From: Neoalteromonas arenosi
GTDB taxonomy: Bacteria > Pseudomonadota > Gammaproteobacteria > Enterobacterales > Alteromonadaceae
Assembly: GCF_030362855.1 (NCBI RefSeq)
Contig: NZ_JAUCBP010000010.1
Span: 1 to 64,000, forward strand
Reading direction: 5' to 3'
DNA length: 64,000 nt
The notes under the pieces are model-generated. The model was not told the DNA's origin. It did no database searches and was given only the letters and a program-made list of their open reading frames with translations. The position numbers and the translations under genes are program-made. Each line of letters begins with the position of its first letter. Position 1 is the stretch's first letter. Of the stretch, positions 45,453 through 55,787 are shown piece by piece.

Positions 45453-45916
45453 CGCTTCGTTTTTTCGCTAACCCATACCGTTATCGAGCCCTCAACAACC
45501 ACGTTGTCGCTAGTGTCATAGGCTTTCACTTCCACCTCTAGATTACCGGGCTGCCAAGCATTTTCTGGCACCTGGGCAACGCAGCGAATATCAGTCGGCG
45601 CTTTTGCCGGATATTCAACCGCCATACTCTTGGGGATCCAGCGCAAATGCTTCGGAATAGAGGCCTCGCACATAAAGCCCATTGCCATTTCTAGGCCATT
45701 ACAAATAGCGATTACATGGGCGGTACCGATGTGATTTTGGACTTTTTTACGTTTCCGAAATTGAACCTCACAGCGGTTGGGGCGAAGGTCAGTGATCAGT
45801 GGCGAAATCGTCGCAAAATAGGGGGCGCGTCGAGCTGAATACCAACTAAAAAGCTTGCGCCCAAAGGGTAGAGACAAAAATTTGTGATAGGTTTTTAAAA
45901 CGTAGTTATCGCTCAT
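45449..45916 (-). CDS. DUF4442 hotdog-fold protein (putative thioesterase)
   Basis: This 155-aa protein belongs to the DUF4442 hotdog family, shown by FLSLPFGRKLFSWY, APYFATISPLI, the NHIGTAHVIAICNGLEMAMG helix (in part) and the closing beta strands. Substrates are likely acyl-thioesters, unproven. The ATG at 45916 is chosen over a TTG six codons upstream because GGAAA lies before it. It overlaps yigZ by 4 bp, so the two are co-translated. Confidence 0.8.
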   Translation of the reverse strand: MSDNYVLKTYHKFLSLPFGRKLFSWYSARRAPYFATISPLITDLRPNRCEVQFRKRKKVQNHIGTAHVIAICNGLEMAMGFMCEASIPKHLRWIPKSMAVEYPAKAPTDIRCVAQVPENAWQPGNLEVEVKAYDTSDNVVVEGSITVWVSEKTKR

Positions 45917-46088
45917 AAAATCGTTTCCAGACAATGTAGCTCAAGTAAACTAACAGACTTGCTCGTTTCTGTCAGTTTGGAAAGGCGGTGAATACATACG
46001 TGTACATTCCCATATTTGCAAGTCAAAACAAACCATCTAGACTTTTGAAATACTGATTATGTAACTGTAATTATTAGAGGGTGTAACC

Positions 46089-46472
46089 ATGCGGTCGTTC
46101 TTCATTATGCTCGTATTGACGTCAATCGTTAGTTTACAAGGCTGTACGACAGGAGAGTTAAGGGCACTTAATGATGCGTTAGCAGCTCAAAACGGTACGC
46201 CAGTGTATTATCCGAACCAATATGATACGAGCTATGTTGGCGATATTGAATGGACTACGGGGGTCTGGAATGGTGAAGGTTATCAAAGTATTGCCAATAC
46301 CAGCCGAGATTATTGTAAAGTCCGTGTGCGATACGAGGATGACAGCTACGATTTTTTCTATCTTGACCCGGGTGAAAGTACCGGTGATATGTACATGAGC
46401 ATTTATAATCAAGCGGAATACATGGATACGCTTTGTAATACCACTCGACGTGTTTTTAACGAGTCCTTCTAA
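46089..46472 (+). CDS. Small lipoprotein of unknown function
   Basis: This 127-aa protein has a lipoprotein signal (LQGC, Cys19) and a beta-rich remainder with aromatic motifs such as YYPNQYDTSY and YDFFYLDPGE. No family is recognised. AGAGGGTG lies about 8 nt before the ATG. Alone between yigZ and yihY, convergent with the latter. Confidence 0.6.
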   Translation: MRSFFIMLVLTSIVSLQGCTTGELRALNDALAAQNGTPVYYPNQYDTSYVGDIEWTTGVWNGEGYQSIANTSRDYCKVRVRYEDDSYDFFYLDPGESTGDMYMSIYNQAEYMDTLCNTTRRVFNESF

Positions 46473-46486
46473 TGGCTCTAGTACAG

Positions 46487-47365
46487 TTACTCTTCGGTAC
46501 TCTTATTACCTGGCTCTTCGCGGACATTTTTATCGAACACCTCCGTGACTGAGCAAGTAAACTCAGCGCCTAACAGCACAACTATCCAAGATAAATAAAC
46601 CCAAACAAATAAGATTGGGACAACCGCCAGTGCACCATAAATGAGCTCATAGCTTGGGAAGCTGGTGACGTAAACTGAAAAGCCTTTTTTACACAATTCA
46701 AATAACAGGGTCGACACTACAGCACCGGCTAATGCATGTTTAAACGCGACTCGACGGTTTGGCACCAGCATAAATAATATTAAAAAGGCTAAGATAGCCG
46801 TAATGCTAGGTACGAGTTTCAAGAAAAATGTGCCTAAACCGGGTGTGTACTCTTCGGCGAAATTGGCCAAGGTGATCAAGTAAGAAGTTGCTATTACGCT
46901 GGAGCCCATCAGTACGGGGCCAAGGGTAATTACCATCCAATAAATTGCAAAGGTGTAGATTAGCGGACGTTCACTGGGCGTGCGCCAGATACGGTTCAGG
47001 GTCTTATCAATATTGGAAATAAGCAGTAGTGCAACAACGAGCAGTGACAGAATACCGATAGCGCCCATTTGTGATGCGTTGCCAACAAATTCTGTCATAT
47101 ATTGTTGTACCACATCTCCCGATGCTGGCACGAAGTTTTTGAAGATAAAATCTTCGAGTTTGCCACGCGCATCGCCGAACGCTGGAAATGCTGACATCAA
47201 GGTAAAAATCACCATGATAAATGGCACGAGTGACAACAGTGACACGTACGCAAGGTGCCCCGCTGAGATAGTAATATTGTCTTGTCTACAGCGGTTAAAA
47301 AAGGTTGTAGCCAAAAGCTTCAGATTAGGTTGAAACCCTTTCCACCATACCAGTGCTTTATCCAT
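46487..47365 (-). CDS. yihY: YihY/BrkB-family membrane protein
   Basis: This 292-aa protein has six predicted helices. It matches E. coli YihY in length and motifs: LAYVSLLSLVPFIMVIF, LLISNIDKTLNRIWR and YGALAVVPILFVWVYLSW. It was once mistaken for RNase BN; its function is unknown. It adjoins dtd in E. coli, whereas here it is about 4 kb away, so that group has been partly split. Confidence 0.92.
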   Translation of the reverse strand: MDKALVWWKGFQPNLKLLATTFFNRCRQDNITISAGHLAYVSLLSLVPFIMVIFTLMSAFPAFGDARGKLEDFIFKNFVPASGDVVQQYMTEFVGNASQMGAIGILSLLVVALLLISNIDKTLNRIWRTPSERPLIYTFAIYWMVITLGPVLMGSSVIATSYLITLANFAEEYTPGLGTFFLKLVPSITAILAFLILFMLVPNRRVAFKHALAGAVVSTLLFELCKKGFSVYVTSFPSYELIYGALAVVPILFVWVYLSWIVVLLGAEFTCSVTEVFDKNVREEPGNKSTEE

Positions 47366-47417
47366 ATAATTACTGTTATATTGTCGCTGAATACTGATCT
47401 AGGCCTTCAGTGTACCT

Positions 47418-48344
<927 letters not shown>

Positions 48345-48473
48345 TTAAATGTAATGTATGAGTGAGTCAAGCATTCTTAATGGAAAATTACAGTGTTTAG
48401 GTTGATTGACCTTTGCTGTACAACCGTTAGAATTTCGACCGCGCAATAAATATAACGACAAAGAGGCTGGCAG

Positions 48474-48812
48474 ATGGCTGAGTGGAATGGCAAATACATA
48501 CATCCGTACGCGGAGCATGGGAAGAAAAGTGAGCAAGTAAAAAAAGTCACTGTGTCTATCCCCATTAACGTACTAAAAGTGTTAACGGATGAAAGAACAC
48601 GCCGGCAAATTAATAATTTACGTCATGCGACAAATTCAGAATTATTGTGTGAAGCGTTTTTACATGCGTTTACCGGTCAGCCATTACCAAATGATGAAGA
48701 CTTGAAGAAAGACAATCCTCACAGGATCCCCTCAGAAGCACGCCAAATCATGCGTGACAAAGGTATCGATGATGCCGATATTGATGCGCTATACGATGCA
48801 TCTGAAGAATAG
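48474..48812 (+). CDS. metJ: Methionine repressor MetJ
   Basis: This 112-aa ribbon-helix-helix repressor uses S-adenosylmethionine as corepressor. The DNA-contacting ribbon [15 protein letters not shown] and helix A/B motif [20 protein letters not shown] (in part) are almost the same as in E. coli; the C-terminus is a little longer (112 versus 105 aa). AGAGG precedes the ATG. It is divergent from its target metF. Confidence 0.97.
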   Translation: MAEWNGKYIHPYAEHGKKSEQVKKVTVSIPINVLKVLTDERTRRQINNLRHATNSELLCEAFLHAFTGQPLPNDEDLKKDNPHRIPSEARQIMRDKGIDDADIDALYDASEE

Positions 48813-48825
48813 TTAATAGCTCAAC

Positions 48826-48854
48826 AAAAACGCCGGCTAAATGCCGGCGTTTTT
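48826..48854. terminator. Bidirectional terminator between metJ and malic enzyme
   Basis: AAAAACGCCGGC (48826-48837) is perfectly complementary to GCCGGCGTTTTT (48843-48854) with a 5-nt loop. It serves both convergent genes. Confidence 0.93.
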
Positions 48855-48875
48855 ATTTGCTTGTAGAATATGTGC

Positions 48876-50120
48876 TTATTCCATATAGCCATCGGGCAGC
48901 GTTTCAAGCTTAGCAACGCCTGAGTCAATGGCCGCTTGCGCAACGGCTTTGGCGATAGTTGCACACAAGCGCGGATCCATAGGCTTGGGAATGATGTAGT
49001 CCTTACCAAAACTCAAACTATCGGTATGACTCGCGGCGAGGACTTCCTCGGGTACTGGCATTTTTGAGACCTTGCGGATCGCTTCTACGGCTGCAACTTT
49101 CATTTCATCATTAATCGCTGAAGCTCGCACGTCGAGTGCGCCGCGGAAGATGAACGGAAAGCACAAGACATTGTTAACTTGATTGGGGTAATCAGAGCGG
49201 CCGGTTGCCATGATTAAGTCATCGCGGACTTCATGAGCAAGTTCCGGTTTAATCTCTGGATCAGGGTTGGAACAAGCAAACACTATTGGGTTTGGAGCCA
49301 TCAGTTGGAGTGTCTCAGGCGGTAATAAGTCAGGACCTGATACACCAACGAATATATCTGCACCATTCATAACGTCATCAAGGGTGCGCTTGTCAGTATT
49401 ATTAGCAAATAACATTTTATGCGGTGTGAGATCGTCGCGACGTGTATGGATCACGCCTTTGCGGTCAAGCATGTAAATCTTTTCGCGCTGAGCACCGCAC
49501 TTAATCAACAACTCCATACAGGCCACAGCAGCCGCACCCGCGCCCAAACAGACGATAATCGAATCTCGTAAATTTTTACCTTGGATCTCCAAAGCATTTA
49601 GCATACCTGCAGCAGTAACGATGGCGGTACCGTGCTGATCATCGTGAAACACCGGTACTTTACAGCGTTGAATCAACGCTTCTTCAATTTCAAAACACTC
49701 GGGCGCTTTTATATCTTCGAGGTTAATACCGCCGAAAGTATCGGCAATGTTGGCAACTGTATTAATAAACTCTTCAGTTGTGCGGTGTTTGACTTCAATA
49801 TCAATTGAGTCAATCCCTGCAAAGTGTTTGAACAGTAGCGCTTTACCTTCCATTACCGGTTTAGAGGCAAGTGGTCCAAGGTTACCCAAGCCCAATATTG
49901 CGGTGCCGTTTGATATAACCGCAACCATATTGCCCTTTGCGGTATATTGATACGCTAGGTCCGGATCTTCGGCGATCTCTCTGACGGGCTCTGCTACACC
50001 CGGGCTATAGGCCAATGCTAAGTCTTTAACACTGTTGGCAGGTTTACTTAATTCAACTTTAATTTTTCCAGGCGTGGGCTTGGAATGGTAATCCAGTGCC
50101 TGTTGGCGAAAATCTGACAT
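48876..50120 (-). CDS. Malic enzyme (short NADP-type form)
   Basis: This 414-aa enzyme decarboxylates malate to pyruvate. Motifs are [38 protein letters not shown] with metal-binding acids, [11 protein letters not shown] and [15 protein letters not shown] for the nucleotide. Unlike E. coli MaeB (about 760 aa) it lacks the phosphotransacetylase-like C-terminal half. AAGGA lies about 9 nt before the ATG. A FadR/PdhR-like palindrome lies about 130 bp upstream of the start. Confidence 0.92.
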   Translation of the reverse strand: MSDFRQQALDYHSKPTPGKIKVELSKPANSVKDLALAYSPGVAEPVREIAEDPDLAYQYTAKGNMVAVISNGTAILGLGNLGPLASKPVMEGKALLFKHFAGIDSIDIEVKHRTTEEFINTVANIADTFGGINLEDIKAPECFEIEEALIQRCKVPVFHDDQHGTAIVTAAGMLNALEIQGKNLRDSIIVCLGAGAAAVACMELLIKCGAQREKIYMLDRKGVIHTRRDDLTPHKMLFANNTDKRTLDDVMNGADIFVGVSGPDLLPPETLQLMAPNPIVFACSNPDPEIKPELAHEVRDDLIMATGRSDYPNQVNNVLCFPFIFRGALDVRASAINDEMKVAAVEAIRKVSKMPVPEEVLAASHTDSLSFGKDYIIPKPMDPRLCATIAKAVAQAAIDSGVAKLETLPDGYME

Positions 50121-50556
50121 GCGTCGAATTCCTTGATTTTTTAATGCTGTAGGGTTGCGCTTGAGCGCTTTTAGTTATCTCGCCAATGTAGCATACCAAC
50201 CGGCATTCGGCAGATCGGATGTGACGAATTAACAGCATATCGGAATCCACTGGTAATACCAATTCGGATATGCTTAAAAATAACACGCATAAATATGGTG
50301 AATGGCAGCCTGCCTATGGATTCTTGGCCTGAATGCAGGTGTGATGCTTCATTTCTGATTGGGCACTTTTAGTTTTAGGTAAAACTCGACAGGCAACAAA
50401 AAACAAGGAGCCGCCATTGAATAACAGCTTTTTAATTGTGCCACTATATTTCTTTGACATATGGTCTTAGACAAATAAGTTCACACTAATAGTCTACACT
50501 GTTATTTAAGTTAAACCTTCTTTTTCGAACGTTGCATATATGTTGAGAGTCCAGAA
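50121..50556. other. AT-rich intergenic region with a regulatory palindrome
   Basis: These 436 bp between malic enzyme and a divergent periplasmic protein gene hold the palindrome at 50235-50273 but no convincing gene. Composition turns AT-rich from about 50280 onward, at the edge of the accessory patch. Confidence 0.45.
50235..50273. promoter_or_regulatory. Nested palindrome with a GntR-type TGGTAATACCA core
   Basis: The outer arms GCATATCGGAAT (50235-50246) and ATTCGGATATGC (50262-50273) match at 11 of 12 positions and enclose TGGTAATACCA (50251-50261). TGGT-N3-ACCA is the type of site bound by GntR-family regulators such as FadR, PdhR or LldR. About 115-150 bp upstream of the malic enzyme start, so it may control that gene (inference). 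Confidence 0.4.
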
Positions 50557-51288
50557 ATGATACGACATTTAGTGTCAACTCTAATTGTGTCAGTTTCACT
50601 TTCACTCTTTGTTGGTAAAGTTTTGGCTGAGTCTAATAAATGGATAATTGCTGCACACCACATAGATGATGTACTTGAAAAATCAAAACCAGAACTTCCC
50701 TATAATCAGGTCATAAATAAGTTAGAGCAGCACCCTGAAATTTCATTAGATATCCGCTATTTTCATGCTTTGAGATCAGTGAAGGTATTTAATGACAGCT
50801 TGGCGGATTGTTTATTTCCGGCGGCTATTCTTCCTAGTGAAGCAGACAAACCGTTGATTGAGAGTATCGGGATAGTTGAAGCAAAAGCTCACTTTATTGG
50901 ATTACAAAAATTTAGCACCCAAGATTTAGTTAGATCTACGACAAGTTCAAAAATCATAGGATTTAAGCGAGGAAACACCTTCGGTGGTACTATCGATACA
51001 CTTAGTCACCATCAACTTATACCTTTGAATACTGGAGCAGATATTGTGCTTTTGCTGCAACAGAACCGAATTGATATATTTTTAGGTTATTTCCCAGATG
51101 CCCAGCTTCTAGTAGGCGAAGATTATTCACAATCTGGTTTTAAGGTTTCTGATTTCCCCTTCTACAAACAAAAAGATGCATTTAAATGCTTTGACACACC
51201 ATCAAACAGAAAACTAGTCGAATTCTTAAACGAAGCCATCGCGGAACTGCACAATAGCAACTTCGTCAACGAGTTGTTTAAAAAATAA
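50557..51288 (+). CDS. Exported solute-binding-like protein
   Basis: This 243-aa protein has a signal peptide (residues 1-24, VLA/ES) and a weak two-lobe plan like family-3 binding proteins: YNQVINKLEQHPEI, GFKRGNTFGG and LLLQQNRIDIFLGYFPDAQ. No transporter genes lie beside it. Base composition is more AT-rich than that of its housekeeping neighbours, which hints at acquisition by transfer. Substrate unknown. Confidence 0.6.
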   Translation: MIRHLVSTLIVSVSLSLFVGKVLAESNKWIIAAHHIDDVLEKSKPELPYNQVINKLEQHPEISLDIRYFHALRSVKVFNDSLADCLFPAAILPSEADKPLIESIGIVEAKAHFIGLQKFSTQDLVRSTTSSKIIGFKRGNTFGGTIDTLSHHQLIPLNTGADIVLLLQQNRIDIFLGYFPDAQLLVGEDYSQSGFKVSDFPFYKQKDAFKCFDTPSNRKLVEFLNEAIAELHNSNFVNELFKK

Positions 51289-51457
51289 ATAATCGTTATT
51301 AAAACTTCATGCACAAGGTTTGATTTGACAGCGAGACTTGTGGTGACTTCGTCGCAGATAGACAAGTACGGGGCGTTCACTTTTTGGGCAATTTGCTACA
51401 TACCTGCAAATTTATCGTAAAGAGCGAGATGTAGTTGAACATACAGAGGCATAAGCA

Positions 51458-52189
51458 ATGAAGTACAGTAATCAAAGTGGACAGTTTGAAAATTTCGTTC
51501 AAGGGAACGTTGTTGTGAGCGAGTATTCCGGAACCTTCGATGAGCACGGTATCGCTGCCATATTTTCAGAAATTGAGTCAATGACATCTGGACTTAAGCA
51601 TTGGTGCTGGCATCAGAAGCCTGACCCCAAAACAGTCATATCAAAGACAGGGGTTGATGGGATGATAAGCAGATACACAAAGATACATGTTCACGGCTGT
51701 GTTGCTATTGGTGTCTGCTACACCAATCCCGAGATTGATCGAATATCACTTCCCAAGGATGGCTCAATCAAAACATTATTTAAAATAAGTCGGAATAGAA
51801 GCTCGCTTTATGAGTTTTTCGACCAAGCATTACACGAAGCTGAGCAATCCCAGCTGGGCCAACTTCAGTTGGCAACTACAGCAAAGGCTAAGGATTATGA
51901 CGTCATTACCCAGTTCATCACTGCCACAAAAGCAGCAGAATTAACCTCAGATGAACTTAAAAAGCTCGTCGGATACACTAAACCCCAGCTCGATGCCTTG
52001 CCCGCACTTGACAGGCAAACCTTAACCTACATGCAAGCCATGACAGCACTGCTTGGAATTGTTGCTTTTCAGCTCAAGCCAGAGTCACTCAACCGCTGGT
52101 TACATACCCCAATTGAAGGGACAAGTAATACACCATTGACCATTTGCCAGGAGCCCGATGGTATATATAAACTATTCCGGTCGCTATAG
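51458..52189 (+). CDS. Hypothetical protein with a C-terminal DUF2384-like tail
   Basis: This 243-aa protein is not recognised as a whole. The N-terminal half (about 1-120) is alpha/beta and cysteine-containing (HWCWHQK, GVCYTNP). The C-terminus, LNRWLHTPIEGTSNTPL then GIYKLFRSL, resembles the WLxTPN...TPLELL ending of Xre/MbcA/ParS antitoxins (DUF2384). No RES-type toxin is next to it. AGAGG lies about 9 nt before the ATG. It lies in the AT-rich patch between malic enzyme and rpmE. Confidence 0.5.
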   Translation: MKYSNQSGQFENFVQGNVVVSEYSGTFDEHGIAAIFSEIESMTSGLKHWCWHQKPDPKTVISKTGVDGMISRYTKIHVHGCVAIGVCYTNPEIDRISLPKDGSIKTLFKISRNRSSLYEFFDQALHEAEQSQLGQLQLATTAKAKDYDVITQFITATKAAELTSDELKKLVGYTKPQLDALPALDRQTLTYMQAMTALLGIVAFQLKPESLNRWLHTPIEGTSNTPLTICQEPDGIYKLFRSL

Positions 52190-52330
52190 CCGCGGATTGA
52201 AGCATTCATGATACGCCTCTTTATGTAGAGGCATTGGCCGACGATTAAATACTATCGACTGTCCGCTTTTCAAATTTCTGTGTCGTTTACAGAGCTCAGA
52301 CACTGACCGTCAGTAATACGTACGAAGCAG

Positions 52331-52350
52331 ATCTCGGCCTGCGCCGAGAT
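52331..52350. repeat. REP-like hairpin unit
   Basis: ATCTCGGC (52331-52338) and GCCGAGAT (52343-52350) form a perfect 8-bp stem with a 4-nt loop, flanked by GATGACGG. On the minus strand it reads CGTCATCTCGGCGCAGG, the style of extragenic repeats common in proteobacteria. It differs from the repeats at 269 and 3621 but shares the CGTCATC lead. Confidence 0.55.
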
Positions 52351-52469
52351 GACGGTTACGGAAACTTACCGAAAACACTCTCAGGTTTGATCAAGTGCTC
52401 TAGACTAGCTTGCTAGATCAAACGATGGCTAATCCATATAGAGCATTGTTGTTACACACAGAAGGCACA

Positions 52470-52496
52470 AAAAAAGCGCCATAAAGGCGCTTTTTT
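52470..52496 (-). terminator. Intrinsic terminator of rpmE
   Basis: AAAAAAGCGCC (52470-52480) and GGCGCTTTTTT (52486-52496) are perfectly complementary with a 5-nt loop, 15 bp after the rpmE stop on the minus strand. Confidence 0.9.
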
Positions 52497-52511
52497 CGAT
52501 AATTCAGTTGC

Positions 52512-52724
52512 TTACTTCTTGCTAAGTGCACCGAAACGCTTCTTGAAGCGATCCACACGACCACCAGTATCAACGTTACGTTGCTTACCAGTGTAGAAAG
52601 GGTGACAAGAAGAACATACGTCTAGGTTGATGTCTTTACCTAGCGTAGAGCGAACTTTAATTACGTTACCGCATGAACATGTCGCTGTAACTTCTTCGTA
52701 CTTAGGATGAATATCTTGTTTCAT
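52512..52724 (-). CDS. rpmE: Ribosomal protein L31 (zinc-binding form)
   Basis: This 70-aa L31 keeps the zinc ligands Cys16, Cys18, Cys37 and Cys40, so it is the C+ form rather than the zinc-independent YkgM type. [14 protein letters not shown] and [20 protein letters not shown] (in part) are typical. Its short 5' region could carry autoregulation, which is not visible here. Divergent from priA. Confidence 0.97.
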   Translation of the reverse strand: MKQDIHPKYEEVTATCSCGNVIKVRSTLGKDINLDVCSSCHPFYTGKQRNVDTGGRVDRFKKRFGALSKK

Positions 52725-52926
52725 TAGGGTTACCTCACATTAAGGCCGCATCGCTAACCAACCCGCAGTTGACCACCATACGTTACAAAAAATTTGGCTA
52801 CTCAGAATCACAACGACTGAGCTTGCCGTAAAGAGCGGCGCATATTAATGTACCGCCTTTGTGCAATCAAGTATTTTTCCGCAAAATCGCTGCTTTTTTG
52901 TGCGGTTTGCGGATGTGGAGTCCTTT

Positions 52927-55098
52927 TTGTCGGTAATTAGTGTCGCGCTTCCCGTACCGATGCGGCGTACATTTGACTATTTAGCAACTGAAATCTCACC
53001 AGGCTGTCGCGTGGCGGTGGAGTTCGGCCGTCGTCAGTTAGTCGGCGTGGTGATGGCCAATAAAGCCGCCAGTGATTATCCCATTGAGAAACTCAAGCCA
53101 ATCCACACGCAACTTGATAATAAACCCGTTCTAACAACCACTATGCTTGAGCTGGCTAAATGGTTAGCCGATTATCAGCACCACGCCATTGGCGATGTGG
53201 TGCAAACCTTGTTGCCTGCTGCGTTGCGCAAAGCGAATCCGCTACAGCAAGCAACTCTCGACTATTACGAATTGACGGAACTTGGTGAAACTCAGCTAGC
53301 TGAACCGATGCGCGCAAAACAGCAACAGGCGTTACTCTCTATGCTATCCAATGGTCAACAGCTGCACAGCGAGGTACGACAAAGCTTCAGTGCTGCGGTA
53401 ATCCGAACCTGCGAGGCAAAAAGCTGGATTAACACAATCAGTCAGCCGGTAAAGCCCGATCTAAAGTGGTGGCACAAGTTAGCGGTTGCCACCAAACCTA
53501 CACCGAATGCTGAACAAGCCCTCGCTATTGCCGCGATTAATGCCAAGGATAAGCAATTTGCACCGTTCTTGATTGAAGGGGTAACGGGCAGCGGCAAAAC
53601 TGAAGTGTACTTACAGGTCATAGAGCCAGTGCTACAACAGGGCCGTCAAGTGTTGGTGTTAGTACCAGAAATAGGTTTAACACCGCAAACCGTCGCGCGT
53701 TTTGAGCGCCGCTTTGGCATTGCGATTGGTGTATTGCACTCTGGTCTAAATGACAATGAACGCTTAGCCGTATGGCAGCAAGCGCGAGAAGGTAGTATTG
53801 GGCTAGTAATTGGCACGCGTTCGGCGGTATTCACACCGTTTGCGGACCTGGGCATGATTATCGTCGACGAAGAACACGACGAATCGTATAAACAACAAGA
53901 TGGTATGCGCTATCATGCGCGAGATGTGGCGGTTTTGCGCGCGCAGCGGTGTCAATGCGCGCTGGTCCTCGGCAGTGCCACACCATCGCTCGAATCATTG
54001 AACAATGCGCTGGTACATAAATACCAGCTACTCCAACTTCACCGGCGAACGGGGAGTGCAGAGTTAGCCAGTCAAAACGTATTGGATATGCGTGGCCAAC
54101 AGTTACAAGCGGGTATTGCACACCCTTTGCTAGAGAAAATGCATACTCACTTGAGTGCTGGTGGGCAAGTGATGGTGTTCGTTAATCGGCGTGGTTACGC
54201 ACCAGCGCTGGTTTGCCACCAATGCGGTCATGTGGAGCAATGTCAGCGCTGTGATATCCCTTACACTGTACACAAGAAGTTGGCCAAACTGCAGTGTCAC
54301 CGCTGCGATGATGTACAGGCCATTCCAACGACATGCAATCAATGCGGCAGTCGTGATTTGATGTCACAGGGTGTCGGTACAGAGCAGTTGGAACAGTTTT
54401 TTAACCAAGCGTTTTTAAAGCACTCATGTGTACGCATAGACAGCGACAGTGTGCGCGGCAAAGATAAACTAGCCAAGTTAATCGATGCCATTAATCAAAA
54501 TCAGCATCAAATATTGATCGGCACGCAAATACTCTCCAAAGGCCATCATTTTCCATTAGTTTCGTTGGTGGTAGTGCTCGACGTTGACGGTGCTTTATTC
54601 AGTCCAGATCTGCGCGCCACAGAAAAATTAGCCCAGTTATTAACTCAAGTATCAGGACGTGCTGGACGTGAAAATCGCAACGGCGAGATGTGGCTACAAA
54701 CCCATTATCCCGACCACCCTCTATTGCAGGATTTGATTAACAATGGCTATGCTCACTTTGCCCGCCAAGCTCTGGCTGAACGTCGAGCGGCAGTGGCACC
54801 GCCTTTTGCCCATCAAACGGTTTTTAGAGCGGAGGCCAATGACATTGCTTTGGTTGAGCGCTTCTTAAGCGATGTTCGTGATGTCCTGGCGCGGCAAAGC
54901 TCACTGACCTTGATGGGTCCCGTGCCAGCAATTATGTTTAAGCGCGCTGGGCGTTTTCGCATGTTATTGATCGTTCAGGCCGCAGCACGCCCGTTGGTAC
55001 ATAAATCCATTGCTTCTCAGCTGAGTTTTATTGAGTCAATGCCGAGTGCGAATAAGGTGCGCTGGGCAATTGATGTTGCTCCTACCGATCTGAGCTAA
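52927..55098 (+). CDS. priA: Primosomal helicase PriA
   Basis: This 723-aa DEAH-type helicase restarts stalled replication forks. It has the N-terminal 3'-DNA-binding domain (SVISVALPVPMRRTFDYL), Walker A (GVTGSGKTE), the DEEHD box, and eight zinc-binding cysteines in CHQCGHVEQCQRC and CHRC...CNQCGS. The start is probably the TTG at 52927: GGAG lies 6 nt upstream and the protein then aligns with E. coli PriA. The frame is open upstream to a GTG at 52861, without a ribosome binding site. Confidence 0.93.
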   Translation: MSVISVALPVPMRRTFDYLATEISPGCRVAVEFGRRQLVGVVMANKAASDYPIEKLKPIHTQLDNKPVLTTTMLELAKWLADYQHHAIGDVVQTLLPAALRKANPLQQATLDYYELTELGETQLAEPMRAKQQQALLSMLSNGQQLHSEVRQSFSAAVIRTCEAKSWINTISQPVKPDLKWWHKLAVATKPTPNAEQALAIAAINAKDKQFAPFLIEGVTGSGKTEVYLQVIEPVLQQGRQVLVLVPEIGLTPQTVARFERRFGIAIGVLHSGLNDNERLAVWQQAREGSIGLVIGTRSAVFTPFADLGMIIVDEEHDESYKQQDGMRYHARDVAVLRAQRCQCALVLGSATPSLESLNNALVHKYQLLQLHRRTGSAELASQNVLDMRGQQLQAGIAHPLLEKMHTHLSAGGQVMVFVNRRGYAPALVCHQCGHVEQCQRCDIPYTVHKKLAKLQCHRCDDVQAIPTTCNQCGSRDLMSQGVGTEQLEQFFNQAFLKHSCVRIDSDSVRGKDKLAKLIDAINQNQHQILIGTQILSKGHHFPLVSLVVVLDVDGALFSPDLRATEKLAQLLTQVSGRAGRENRNGEMWLQTHYPDHPLLQDLINNGYAHFARQALAERRAAVAPPFAHQTVFRAEANDIALVERFLSDVRDVLARQSSLTLMGPVPAIMFKRAGRFRMLLIVQAAARPLVHKSIASQLSFIESMPSANKVRWAIDVAPTDLS

Positions 55099-55176
55099 AA
55101 AAATCGCAATTCTCGAAGCTTTTTTGTCGATGACCAAGTACACTGAACGGCCCGGTAAGTAAGTTGTTTTTTGCCA

Positions 55177-55716
55177 ATGACACAAAGAGATTACGTAAAG
55201 CGCGGTCGCGCTACAAAACAAACTAAAAAAGTTGAGAAACCTGCATTCCCATGGGTAAACGTAACCGTCGCGTTGTTGATTATCGTCGGCTTTATCTTTT
55301 TGTTGTGGAAAATTAAAGACAACGCACCAGATCCTGAAGTCGCTGAAGACTTACCTGAAGTAGTAGCCACTGAACCAGAAAAAGAATTACCAGAGCTTCC
55401 TGAAGAAGAGTGGGAATTTATTCGAACCTTGCCCGGTTATGAAGTCGAAATCGAACAAACCGAAGAGGTTCAATCAACACGACGATACATTATGCAATGT
55501 GGTAGTTTCCGCAGTGAAGAGCAAGCTGAAGAAATGCGTGCCCAGATTGCTATGACCGGCTTGGAGTCAGTGGTACGTCCAAGCGAAGGAAGCAATGGCC
55601 GTTGGTATCGGGTGATGTTAGGTCCTTACGATAGTAAACGGGCCGCTGAACGCAACCGCCATACCATTCGCGATGTGGGTATTCGCACATGCCAGATTTG
55701 GTATTGGAATCAGTAG
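55177..55716 (+). CDS. SPOR-domain cell-division protein (FtsN-like)
   Basis: This 179-aa protein has a basic cytoplasmic tail (MTQRDYVKRGR), one helix at about residues 31-47, an acidic Pro/Glu-rich periplasmic linker and a C-terminal SPOR domain (about 103-178; YIMQCGSFRSEEQAEEMRAQ in part, RWYRVMLGPYDSKR). That is the FtsN plan, and the place before hslVU is typical of ftsN. Septal peptidoglycan binding follows from the SPOR domain. The ATG at 55177 is preferred over a TTG two codons upstream. Confidence 0.85.
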   Translation: MTQRDYVKRGRATKQTKKVEKPAFPWVNVTVALLIIVGFIFLLWKIKDNAPDPEVAEDLPEVVATEPEKELPELPEEEWEFIRTLPGYEVEIEQTEEVQSTRRYIMQCGSFRSEEQAEEMRAQIAMTGLESVVRPSEGSNGRWYRVMLGPYDSKRAAERNRHTIRDVGIRTCQIWYWNQ

Positions 55717-55729
55717 TTATCATTGAAAA

Positions 55730-55759
55730 CTTGAAAAGCGTTTGATGAGCCCCACCTTA
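55730..55759 (+). promoter_or_regulatory. Sigma-32 heat-shock promoter of hslVU
   Basis: CTTGAAA (55730-55736), a 13-bp spacer, and CCCCACCTTA (55750-55759) match the E. coli heat-shock consensus CTTGAA and CCCCATNTA with a legal spacing. The hslV start lies 29 bp downstream. RpoH, the cognate sigma, is encoded in this window. Confidence 0.85.
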
Positions 55760-55787
55760 GCTTCATAATCGATGCTAAGGAAAACGC

